Assembly: GCF_033547095.1 (NCBI RefSeq)
Contig: NZ_CP137852.1
Location: 1,977,501 to 2,041,500 of the forward strand
Source of the DNA: Sediminicoccus rosea
Lineage (GTDB): Bacteria; Pseudomonadota; Alphaproteobacteria; Acetobacterales; Acetobacteraceae
Reading direction: 5' to 3'
DNA: 64,000 bases
Below are positions 54,621 to 62,837 of the stretch, in pieces (position 1 is the stretch's first letter; each line of letters starts with the position of its first letter). A program made the translations under genes and the position numbers. The notes beneath the pieces are model-generated. The model saw nothing but the letters and a program-made list of their open reading frames with translations, ran no database searches and was not told the DNA's origin.

Positions 54621-55320
54621 CTTTCACTGTTTGTCGTGAGGTGTGCTCGATGGCCTTGGCTGCCTTGGGTGTCAGCCCGGGCTGAGCGAGGGCGACCATG
54701 TTTGCGAGGCGTCCTTCCACGATGATGCGGGGTGGCTTGTAGGGTTTCGTCGGATGGATGACCACCCGTTCGACGAGTTGGCGCACCGCGTCTGAAGCCG
54801 CGGGATTGTCGCTCGCTGCCAGTCCGTCCCTGAGCCTCTGCACCGCCCGACGATAGGCGTCTCCCAGGTTGGGGAGCAAGCGGACGGGTTCCGGCTTGGC
54901 CTCCTCGATGGCGAGTGTCAGGCGTTCACGATCAGCCTCCAGGGCCGTTAGCTTCGCCTGGAGCCCAGGGCTGCGCAGCCCATCGGCGATGGCATCCAGC
55001 AAGTTCTCGAGCTTGCGCTCCGTCGCCTGGAGATCGCGCTGGAGCTTGCTGGCATCACGCCCCTGCTCGGCCGCGAACTGCTTCCATTCGCGGCTGAAGG
55101 TTTCCGCAAAGGCCTCGGCCAGGGCGGGATCCATCATCTGGTCCGCCAGGACCGCCAGGACGGCCGCCTCCAGCTTGGGCCGAGAGACCTGGACCGGGTT
55201 GTCGCACAGACCGCGGAAGTGCCCGTTGCAGCTGTAGCGCCTCGACTGATTGGCCGAGCAAACAGGCCCAACTCGGCGCAAGAAACGCCGCGCACCAATA
55301 TGCGTCGGCAAGGCTTTCTC
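54612..55320 (-). pseudogene. Serine recombinase remnant (C-terminal part only)
   Basis: On the minus strand the visible peptide has the Cys-containing RRYSCNGHFRGLCDNPVQ, then SRPKLEAAVLAVLADQMMDP and a coiled-coil with SKLQRDLQATERKLENLLD. This is the usual end of a large serine recombinase: zinc ribbon then coiled coil. The catalytic domain and recombinase domain (about 300 residues) and most of the first Cys pair are absent upstream, so it is 5'-truncated and surely inactive. At its 3' end the frame runs into the antisense of the neighbouring gene without the original stop. It lies between chromosomal aroC-side genes and the nar region and is the only mobile-element trace in the window. 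Confidence 0.75.
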
Positions 55321-55349
55321 ACTCGCCGGCACTCAACATCTACATGCCA

Positions 55350-56051
55350 TCATAGGGTGGCTCCGTCGATGGTCGTGCAGGGTTGGGCCAGCTTCCGCAG
55401 CACGGCAGGGTCCCGGATCACCACGGATGGACCTTGCACAACTACCTCGTATGGCACGAGCGCGGCAAAGGAACGGGACAGCACTTCCGGGGCCATGCCA
55501 AGTCGGGCTGCCAAAACCTTTTTGTCGAAGGGCAAATCGAACCGCCCTTTCGAGCCGTTCGCCGCATCATGGGCGAGCAGCCAATTCGCGAGCCGCTCAA
55601 GACCAGACCGGAGCTTCTGGTTCTTCAATTCCATGATCAGCCCGCGATAGGCTAACGCAAGACTCTCCGCCACTGACCGTGCAAAGCCAGCATCAGCCGC
55701 GAAGGCTTGGCGCACGGCCTCCGCAGGGACCATCAGGATCCGCGCGGCGGTGAGCGCCCGCGCGGATTGCAGGTAGGGTCGGTCGAACAACACAGCGGCG
55801 AGGATGAAGCTGTCGCCTGGACCAGAGACGCCGAGCGTCGTCTCCCGATCTCGATGCCCGGAAAACATCTCCACCGTCCCGTCCACGATCACATGCAGGA
55901 AATCGGCGGGCTCGCCCGTCTGGATCAGCTCCACATGCGCCGGAAAGCGCTGCAGAAAGGCGCCCCGGAGCATCGCGTCAACCTGCTCAGGATCGTCCAC
56001 GCCCCGGAAGAACCCGATACGGCGCATCTCTTCCCTGTCCTGACTTCTCAC
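55350..56051 (-). CDS. Crp/Fnr family transcriptional regulator (DNR-like)
   Basis: 233 residues from a GTG start behind an AGGAGGAGG site. N-terminal cyclic-nucleotide-binding-like domain (VIVDGTVEMFSGH, GPGDSFILAAVLFDRPY), a long dimerisation helix (SVAESLALAYRGLIMELKNQ), and a C-terminal helix-turn-helix with LPFDKKVLAARLGMAPEVLS then RSFAAL. It lacks the N-terminal Cys cluster of FNR (the only Cys is in QPCTT near the end), so it is unlikely to sense O2 by an Fe-S cluster; DNR/NNR-like NO or haem sensing is the family alternative. It diverges from narK across 245 bp with FNR-type boxes, so it most likely controls the nar operon. Confidence 0.85.
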   Translation of the reverse strand: MRSQDREEMRRIGFFRGVDDPEQVDAMLRGAFLQRFPAHVELIQTGEPADFLHVIVDGTVEMFSGHRDRETTLGVSGPGDSFILAAVLFDRPYLQSARALTAARILMVPAEAVRQAFAADAGFARSVAESLALAYRGLIMELKNQKLRSGLERLANWLLAHDAANGSKGRFDLPFDKKVLAARLGMAPEVLSRSFAALVPYEVVVQGPSVVIRDPAVLRKLAQPCTTIDGATL

Positions 56052-56095
56052 GATGCACCTCCTCCTACCAACCTATCCGGGCCGCGCGGCCTCCA

Positions 56096-56113
56096 ACTTG
56101 ATAATTATCAAGT
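56096..56113. promoter_or_regulatory. Perfect FNR/DNR box
   Basis: The 18-bp palindrome ACTTGATAATTATCAAGT contains TTGATAATTATCAA, an exact match to the TTGATN4ATCAA site bound by FNR/DNR-type proteins. It lies 45 bp upstream of the divergent regulator gene and 184 bp upstream of narK. Confidence 0.8.
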
Positions 56114-56211
56114 CGCGCCCCGGCCCAATCTAGGCTCTTGCTTGACGTAAATCCCCAGAATTCTTGCCCCTTGTACGGTGTGGCTTTGAATCGTCGCGCC
56201 GCCTGGCGAGC

Positions 56212-56225
56212 TTGACCTGAATCAA
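56212..56225. promoter_or_regulatory. Second FNR/DNR-like box, proximal to narK
   Basis: TTGACCTGAATCAA matches the TTGAYN4ATCAA pattern with one imperfect half. It is centred about 78 bp before the narK ATG, a fitting place for an activator site in front of a narK promoter. A weaker half-match, TTGACGTAAATCCC, lies at 56142-56155. Confidence 0.6.
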
Positions 56226-56296
56226 CCTCCTGCTGCCGCCGCAAGGATTTCCTCGCCCCGGATCCGGCGCTGTGCGTCGTAACGAAGGAGGCATGA

Positions 56297-59065
56297 ATGG
56301 CCAGCACCGCAACACCTGCCGCCCCACCGGATGGCCCTGACCAGGGTCGTGCCTTGTGGCTCTCAACCATCGCCTTCACCGTCTGCTTCGCCGTCTGGAC
56401 CATCTTCGCCATCATCGGCGTCCAGATCAAACGCGAGTTGGGTCTGAGTGAAACGCAGTTCGGCCTGCTCGTCGGCACGCCTATCCTGACCGGCTCGCTG
56501 ATTCGACTGCTTCTCGGGATCTGGTCTGATCAATACGGCGGGCGAATGGTGTTCACCATCACCATGCTCTCCGCCGCCGTGATGACGGCGCTGCTCACCC
56601 AGGCCTATGACTATCCGACCTTCCTGCTGGCCGCACTCGGTGTCGGTCTGGCTGGCGGCTCCTTCTCGGTTGGCGTCGCCTATGTGGCGAAGTGGTTCCC
56701 CAAGGAGAAGCAGGGCACCGCGCTCGGCATCTTCGGCGCCGGGAATGTGGGCGCGGCCGTCACCAAATTCGCCGCCCCCGTCATCATGGTCGCCTATGGC
56801 TGGAAGACCGTCGCGCTGATCTGGGCGGCGGCGCTGCTGGTGATGGCGGTCGTCTTCTTCGTGATGACGAAGGATGACCCGGACCTGGCGCGCCGCCGCG
56901 CCATCGGAGCGAAGCCCGAGCCGCTCTCGGCCATGATGGAGCCGCTGAAGAACATCCAGGTCTGGCGCTTCTCGCTCTACTACTTCTTCGTCTTTGGCGC
57001 CTTCGTGGCGCTGGCGCTGTGGCTGCCGCGCTACCTCATCGGGGTCTATGGGCTGGATATCGTCACCGCCGGCATGGTGGGTGCGGCCTATTCCATCCCG
57101 GCTTCGATCTTCCGTGCCTATGGCGGGCACCTGTCCGACAAGTTCGGCGCGCGGCGGATCATGTACTGGACCTTCGGCGTCTCCGTCGTCTGCACCTTCA
57201 TCCTTTCCTATCCGCCGACGCAATACGTGGTGCAGGGCATCCGCGGCCCGATGACCTTCAGCATGTCCATGGGCCTCATCGGCTTCATGATCACCACGTT
57301 CACGCTGGGCTTCTTCATGAGCCTGGGCAAGGCGGCCGTCTACAAGCACATCCCGGTCTACTACCCCGACCGCGTCGGCGCCGTGGGCGGCGTGGTGGGC
57401 CTGGTGGGCGGCCTGGGCGGCTTCGTCCTGCCCATCGCCTTCGGCGCCCTGAATGACCTGACCGGCGTGTGGCAGAGCTGCTTCTGGCTGCTTTTCCTCA
57501 TCGTCGCGGTCGCGCTGGTCTGGATGCACGTCTCCATCCTGCGGATGGAGCGCGAGGCTGCCGAGCCGGCGGGGCTGCATCAGAACCTGCCCGAACTGCC
57601 GGAAATGCAGCCCATCCACACCCCCGCGCAGAAGGGCGCGCTCTCGGCCAAGGGCCCGATCCAGGATTGGCGTCCAGAGGACAAGGTCTTCTGGGAGGGT
57701 CCTGGCCGCGCCATCGCGCGCCGCAACCTCTGGATCTCGGTACCCTGCCTCCTGCTCTCCTTCGCGGTCTGGATGGTGTGGTCCGTCGTGGTCGCCAAGC
57801 TGCCGAGCGTGGGCTTCGCCTTCACGACGGAGCAGCTCTTCTGGCTGGCTTCTCTACCGGGCCTCTCGGGCGCCACACTGCGCATCGCCTATAGCTTCAT
57901 GCCGGCGATGTTCGGCGGCCGGCTCTGGACGACGCTCGCCACCTGGTCGCTGCTGATCCCCGCACTCGGCATGGGCTTCGCCGTGCAGGATCCGGCGACC
58001 CCCTACTGGATCTTCCTGCTCCTCGCCCTGCTCTGTGGCTTCGGTGGCGGCAACTTCGCCTCCTCCATGGCCAATATCTCCTTCTTCTTCCCGAAGAGCG
58101 AGAAGGGCAACGCGCTCGCCATCAATGCGGGCCTCGGCAATCTCGGCGTGAGCGTGGTGCAGTTCGTGGTGCCGCTGGCCATCACGGCCGGCGTCTTCGG
58201 CTGGCTCGGCGGCGCGCCGCAGACGGCAACCGTCGGCGGCGTCACCTCGACGCTCTGGCTGCAGAATGCGGGCTTCGTCTTCGTGCCCTTCATCATCGCC
58301 TCGGCCTTCGCGGCCTGGTTCGGGATGAACGACATCGCCAGCATGAAGGCCTCCTTCGCGGACCAGGCGGTGATCTTCCGCCGCACCCACAACTGGATCA
58401 TGTGCTGGCTCTACACCGGCACCTTCGGTTCCTTCATCGGCTTCTCGGCCGCCTTCCCGCTGCTCTCGCGCATCCTCTATCCCGAGGTCAACGCGCTGAA
58501 ATACGCCTTCCTGGGCCCCCTGGTCGGCGCGCTGTCCCGTGCCGTGGCTGGCAAGCCCTGTGACCGGATCGGCGGCGGGCGGATCACCTTCTGGGTCTTC
58601 ATCGCCATGTCGTTGGGTGTGATGGGCATCCTCTACGCCATCGGCATGAAGGGCGACCCGACTTCCTTCCCGGTCTTCTTCGCGAGCTTCCTCTTCCTCT
58701 TTGCCGCGACCGGCGTGGGCAATGCCTCCACCTTCCAGATGATCCCCGCCATCATGCGCAAAGAGGTGGCGCGCCTCGAGCCCGGCCTGACGGGGGCGGA
58801 GCGCGTGAAGCAATCCGACAAGGAATCGGCCGCGATCATCGGCTTCACCTCTGCCATCGCCGCCTATGGCGCCTTCTTCATCCCCAAGAGCTTCGGCACC
58901 TCCATCGCCATGACCGGTGGCCCGGAGACGGCGCTCTATAGCTTCCTGGGGTTCTACGTGAGTTGCGTCCTCGCGACCTGGTGGTTCTACACGCGCCGCG
59001 GCGGCCTGCTGCACGACGTCGAGCGCGGCGGCCACACGGCCCCCGCCGTCTCTCCCGCCCAATGA
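56297..59065 (+). CDS. narK: Fused double nitrate/nitrite transporter NarK (NarK1-NarK2 type)
   Basis: 922 residues with two complete MFS modules of about 12 helices each. Module 1 (residues 1-420 or so) has NarK-like VGVAYVAKWFPKEKQGTALG and TLGFFMSLGKAAVYKHIPVY; module 2 (about 465-900) has GNFASSMANISFFFPKSEKG. The linker between (about 425-460) is soluble and Pro/Glu-rich. Paracoccus-type denitrifiers have such a fusion, one part working as nitrate/H+ symporter and the other as nitrate/nitrite exchanger. AAGGAGG precedes the ATG by 5 nt. First gene of narKGH, probably controlled by the divergent Crp/Fnr regulator. Confidence 0.93.
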   Translation: MASTATPAAPPDGPDQGRALWLSTIAFTVCFAVWTIFAIIGVQIKRELGLSETQFGLLVGTPILTGSLIRLLLGIWSDQYGGRMVFTITMLSAAVMTALLTQAYDYPTFLLAALGVGLAGGSFSVGVAYVAKWFPKEKQGTALGIFGAGNVGAAVTKFAAPVIMVAYGWKTVALIWAAALLVMAVVFFVMTKDDPDLARRRAIGAKPEPLSAMMEPLKNIQVWRFSLYYFFVFGAFVALALWLPRYLIGVYGLDIVTAGMVGAAYSIPASIFRAYGGHLSDKFGARRIMYWTFGVSVVCTFILSYPPTQYVVQGIRGPMTFSMSMGLIGFMITTFTLGFFMSLGKAAVYKHIPVYYPDRVGAVGGVVGLVGGLGGFVLPIAFGALNDLTGVWQSCFWLLFLIVAVALVWMHVSILRMEREAAEPAGLHQNLPELPEMQPIHTPAQKGALSAKGPIQDWRPEDKVFWEGPGRAIARRNLWISVPCLLLSFAVWMVWSVVVAKLPSVGFAFTTEQLFWLASLPGLSGATLRIAYSFMPAMFGGRLWTTLATWSLLIPALGMGFAVQDPATPYWIFLLLALLCGFGGGNFASSMANISFFFPKSEKGNALAINAGLGNLGVSVVQFVVPLAITAGVFGWLGGAPQTATVGGVTSTLWLQNAGFVFVPFIIASAFAAWFGMNDIASMKASFADQAVIFRRTHNWIMCWLYTGTFGSFIGFSAAFPLLSRILYPEVNALKYAFLGPLVGALSRAVAGKPCDRIGGGRITFWVFIAMSLGVMGILYAIGMKGDPTSFPVFFASFLFLFAATGVGNASTFQMIPAIMRKEVARLEPGLTGAERVKQSDKESAAIIGFTSAIAAYGAFFIPKSFGTSIAMTGGPETALYSFLGFYVSCVLATWWFYTRRGGLLHDVERGGHTAPAVSPAQ

Positions 59066-59093
59066 TCCCGACCGAAAACCGAGGCATCACGAC

Positions 59094-62000
59094 ATGAGCC
59101 ATTTTCTTGACCGCCTGACCTTCTTCAAGAAGGTCCAAGAGCCCTTCTCCAACGGCCACGGCATCACCACCAACGAGGATCGCCGCTGGGAGGATGGCTA
59201 CCGGAAGCGCTGGCAGCACGACAAGATCGTTCGCTCCACGCATGGTGCCAACTGCACCGGCTCCTGCTCCTGGAAGATCTATGTGAAGGGCGGCATCGTC
59301 ACCTGGGAAACCCAGCAGACGGACTATCCGCGCACGCGCCCCGATCTTCCCAATCATGAGCCGCGCGGCTGCTCGCGCGGCGCCTCCTACAGCTGGTATC
59401 TCTACTCGGGCAACCGCGTGAAATACCCGCTGGTGCGCTCGCGGCTCATCAAGCTGTGGCGCGAGGCGCGGGCGATCATGACGCCCGTCGCCGCCTGGGC
59501 CTCCATCGTCGAGAATCCGGAGAAGCGGGCCGCCTACACCAGCAAGCGCGGCCATGGCGGCTTCGTCCGTGCCGGCTGGGACGAGGTGCAGGAGATCATC
59601 GCCGCCGCCAATGCCTATACGGCCAAGACGCACGGCCCAGACCGCATCTTTGGCTTCTCACCCATCCCGGCCATGTCCATGGTCTCATACGCCGCGGGCA
59701 GCCGCTATCTCTCGCTGATCGGCGGCGTCTGCATGTCCTTCTACGACTGGTATTGCGACCTGCCCCCAGCCTCGCCGCAGACCTGGGGCGAGCAGACTGA
59801 CGTGCCGGAATCGGCCGACTGGTACAATGCGGGCTTCATCATCCTCTGGGGCTCCAACGTGCCGCAGACGCGCACGCCCGACGCGCATTTCTACACCGAG
59901 GCGCGCTATCGCGGCATGAAGAGCGCGGTGATCTGCCCCGACTATTCGGAGGCGGCGAAGTTCGGCGACATCTGGCTTTCCGTGAAGCAGGGCACGGATG
60001 CGGCGCTGGCGATGGCGATGGGGCATGTGATCCTGAAGGAATATCACGTGGCCCGGCAAGTGCCGTACTTCCGCGACTATCTGCGCCAGTACACCGACAT
60101 GCCGATGCTGGTGAAGCTTGTGCAGCAAGGCGACCAGCTTGTGCCGGAGCGCTTCATTCGCGCCAGCGATTTCGATCAATCCCTCGGCGAGGCGAACAAT
60201 CCCGAGTGGAAGACCGTCGCCTTCGACGAGACCACCGGAAACATCGTCGCGCCGCGCGGCACCATCGGCTTTCGCTGGGGCGAGGCAGGCAAGTGGAACC
60301 TGGAGGAGAGGGCCTCGGACGGTACGGCCACGAAGCTGCGCCTCTCGCTCGATGGCATCCAGGACGAGATGGCCGACGTCGCCTTCCCCTATTTCGGCAA
60401 TATTGAGCATGAGCACTTCACCTCGACGAACCACGCCTCCGTGCTGCATCGCCGCGTGCCGGTAAAGCGCCTGGCGCTGGCCGATGGCGAGACGCTGGTG
60501 GCCTGTGTGCATGACCTGTTCCTGGCCAATTACGGCGTGGATCGCGGCTTCGGCGGCGACAACATCGCGGCAAGCTATGACGAGGTGGCACCCTATACGC
60601 CGGCCTGGGCCGAGAAGATCACCGGCGTCAGCCGCGACAAGATCATCCAAGTGGCGCGCGAATTCGCGACCAATGCCGAGAAGACCAAAGGCCGCTCGAT
60701 GATCATCATCGGCGCCGCGATGAACCATTGGTTCCACGCCGACATGAACTACCGCGGCGTGATCAACATGCTGGTGCTCTGTGGCTGCGTCGGCCAATCG
60801 GGCGGCGGCTGGGCGCATTACGTGGGGCAGGAAAAGCTGCGTCCGCAGGCCGGTTGGGCGCCGCTCGCCTTCGCGCTGGATTGGGGCCGTCCGCCGCGCC
60901 AGCAGAACTCCACATCGGCCTTCTACGCGCACACCGACCAATGGCGCTACGAAACGATGAATGTGGGCGACATCATCTCCCCAACTGCGCCGAAGGGTCC
61001 GTGGGACGGATCGATCATTGACTACAACATCCGCGCCGAGCGGATGGGCTGGCTGCCTTCCGCGCCGCAGTTGCAGACCAACCCGTTGCAGGTCGGCCGT
61101 GACGCGGCGGCGGCTGGCATGTCGGCCAAGGACTATGTGGCGAAGGGGCTGAAGGAGGGCACGTTGAAGCTCTCCTGCGAGGACCCGGATCATCCGAAGA
61201 ACTGGCCGCGCAACATGTTCGTCTGGCGGTCGAACCTGCTCGGGTCCTCCGGCAAGGGGCATGAGTATTTCCTCAAGCATCTGCTGGGCACGACGCATGG
61301 CGTGCTGGGCAAGGACCTCGGCGCGCAGGGCAGGGCCAAGGCCACCGAGGCGGTCTGGCATGAGGAGGCGCCGGAAGGAAAGCTGGACCTGCTGGTGACG
61401 CTGGATTTCCGTATGTCCACCACCTGCGTCTATTCCGACATCGTGCTGCCCACGGCCACCTGGTACGAGAAGAACGATCTCAATACCTCGGACATGCACC
61501 CCTTCATCCACCCGCTGACCGGCGCGGTGGACCCGGCCTGGGAAGCGCGCAGCGACTGGGAGATCTACAAGGGCATCGCGAAGGCCTTCTCGCGCGTGGC
61601 GCCCGAGGTTCTCGGCGTCGAGACCGATGTGGTGCTGAACCCCATCAAGCACGACAGCGCGAATGAGATCGCCCAGCCCTTCGACCCGCGCGACTGGAAG
61701 CGCGGCGAGTGCGAACCGATCCCGGGCCAGACCATGCCCAATGTCTTCGAGGTGAAGCGCGACTATCCCGCCACCTACGAGCGCTTCACGGCACTCGGCC
61801 CCCTGATGGACAGCATTGGCAATGGCATCAAGGGCATGGCCTGGAAGACCGGGCATGAAGTCGAACATCTCAAGGCGCTGAACGGCGTCCATGCCGAGGG
61901 CGCCAATAAGGGCCTGGCGCGGATCGTCTCGGACATCGATGCGACCGAGGTGATCCTGATGCTCGCCCCCGAGACAAATGGTGAGGTCGCGGTGCATGCC

Positions 62001-62837
62001 TGGGAAGCGCTCGGCAAGGCGACGGGCCTCGACCACACGCACTTGGCGCTGCCCAAGGAAGACGAGAAGATCCGCTTCCGCGACGTGGTGGCGCAGCCGC
62101 GCAAGATCATTTCCGCCCCCACCTGGTCCGGGCTGGAGAGCGAGAAGGTCTGCTACAACGCCGGCTACACCAATGTGCATGAGCTGATCCCCTGGCGCAC
62201 GCTGACCGGGCGGCAGCAGCTCTACCAGGATCATCTCTGGATGCGCGCCTTCGGTGCCGCACTCTGCGTCTATCGGCCACCGGTGGATTTGCGCACGGTC
62301 GCCCCGGTGGCGGACATGAAACCCAACGGCCAGAAGCAGGTGGTGCTGAACTTCATCACGCCACACCAGAAATGGGGCATCCACTCCACCTACACCGACA
62401 ACCTCCTGATGCTCACGCTCTCACGCGGCGGCCCCTGCATCTGGATCAGCGAGGCGGACGCACAGCGCGCCGGGATCGTGGACAATGACTGGGTGGAGGC
62501 CTTCAACAGCAATGGTGCGCTGGTCGCGCGCGCCGTCGTCTCCCAGCGCGTCAAGGACGGCATGGTGATGATGTACCACGCGCAGGAGAAGATCGTGAAC
62601 GTGCCCGGCTCGCAGATGACGGGCAACCGCGGCGGCATCCACAACTCGGTCACGCGCATCGTGCTGAACCCGACGCACATGATCGGCGGCTACGCCCAGC
62701 AATCCTATGACTTCAACTACTACGGCACCATCGGCACCAACCGCGATGAGTTCGTGGTGGTGCGGAAGATGACGGAGATCGACTGGCTGGAACGCCCCCA
62801 CGCAGATTCAACGCTGGTCACGGGAGAAGTGGCATGA
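59094..62837 (+). CDS. narG: Respiratory nitrate reductase alpha subunit
   Basis: 1247 residues, full length. The cytoplasmic catalytic subunit with bis-MGD molybdenum and the FS0 cluster, reducing nitrate to nitrite. Visible ligands: His50, Cys54, Cys58 (STHGANCTGSC) and Cys93 (EPRGCSRG) for FS0, the same numbering as E. coli NarG, and Asp222 (WYCDLPPASPQTWG) for molybdenum. Other NarG segments are SADWYNAGFIILWGSNVPQT and QQSYDFNYYGTIGTNRD. There is no Tat signal, so it is the membrane-bound Nar, not Nap. The narH start overlaps its stop (ATGA). Confidence 0.97.
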   Translation: MSHFLDRLTFFKKVQEPFSNGHGITTNEDRRWEDGYRKRWQHDKIVRSTHGANCTGSCSWKIYVKGGIVTWETQQTDYPRTRPDLPNHEPRGCSRGASYSWYLYSGNRVKYPLVRSRLIKLWREARAIMTPVAAWASIVENPEKRAAYTSKRGHGGFVRAGWDEVQEIIAAANAYTAKTHGPDRIFGFSPIPAMSMVSYAAGSRYLSLIGGVCMSFYDWYCDLPPASPQTWGEQTDVPESADWYNAGFIILWGSNVPQTRTPDAHFYTEARYRGMKSAVICPDYSEAAKFGDIWLSVKQGTDAALAMAMGHVILKEYHVARQVPYFRDYLRQYTDMPMLVKLVQQGDQLVPERFIRASDFDQSLGEANNPEWKTVAFDETTGNIVAPRGTIGFRWGEAGKWNLEERASDGTATKLRLSLDGIQDEMADVAFPYFGNIEHEHFTSTNHASVLHRRVPVKRLALADGETLVACVHDLFLANYGVDRGFGGDNIAASYDEVAPYTPAWAEKITGVSRDKIIQVAREFATNAEKTKGRSMIIIGAAMNHWFHADMNYRGVINMLVLCGCVGQSGGGWAHYVGQEKLRPQAGWAPLAFALDWGRPPRQQNSTSAFYAHTDQWRYETMNVGDIISPTAPKGPWDGSIIDYNIRAERMGWLPSAPQLQTNPLQVGRDAAAAGMSAKDYVAKGLKEGTLKLSCEDPDHPKNWPRNMFVWRSNLLGSSGKGHEYFLKHLLGTTHGVLGKDLGAQGRAKATEAVWHEEAPEGKLDLLVTLDFRMSTTCVYSDIVLPTATWYEKNDLNTSDMHPFIHPLTGAVDPAWEARSDWEIYKGIAKAFSRVAPEVLGVETDVVLNPIKHDSANEIAQPFDPRDWKRGECEPIPGQTMPNVFEVKRDYPATYERFTALGPLMDSIGNGIKGMAWKTGHEVEHLKALNGVHAEGANKGLARIVSDIDATEVILMLAPETNGEVAVHAWEALGKATGLDHTHLALPKEDEKIRFRDVVAQPRKIISAPTWSGLESEKVCYNAGYTNVHELIPWRTLTGRQQLYQDHLWMRAFGAALCVYRPPVDLRTVAPVADMKPNGQKQVVLNFITPHQKWGIHSTYTDNLLMLTLSRGGPCIWISEADAQRAGIVDNDWVEAFNSNGALVARAVVSQRVKDGMVMMYHAQEKIVNVPGSQMTGNRGGIHNSVTRIVLNPTHMIGGYAQQSYDFNYYGTIGTNRDEFVVVRKMTEIDWLERPHADSTLVTGEVA

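Noticed and set aside
56142-56155. TTGACGTAAATCCC as a third FNR box
   Set aside because: Right half (ATCCC) matches poorly; only mentioned with the second box.
59685-62384. 899-residue antisense frame within narG
   Set aside because: narG is unmistakable on the plus strand with all cofactor ligands; the antisense frame has no recognisable domain.
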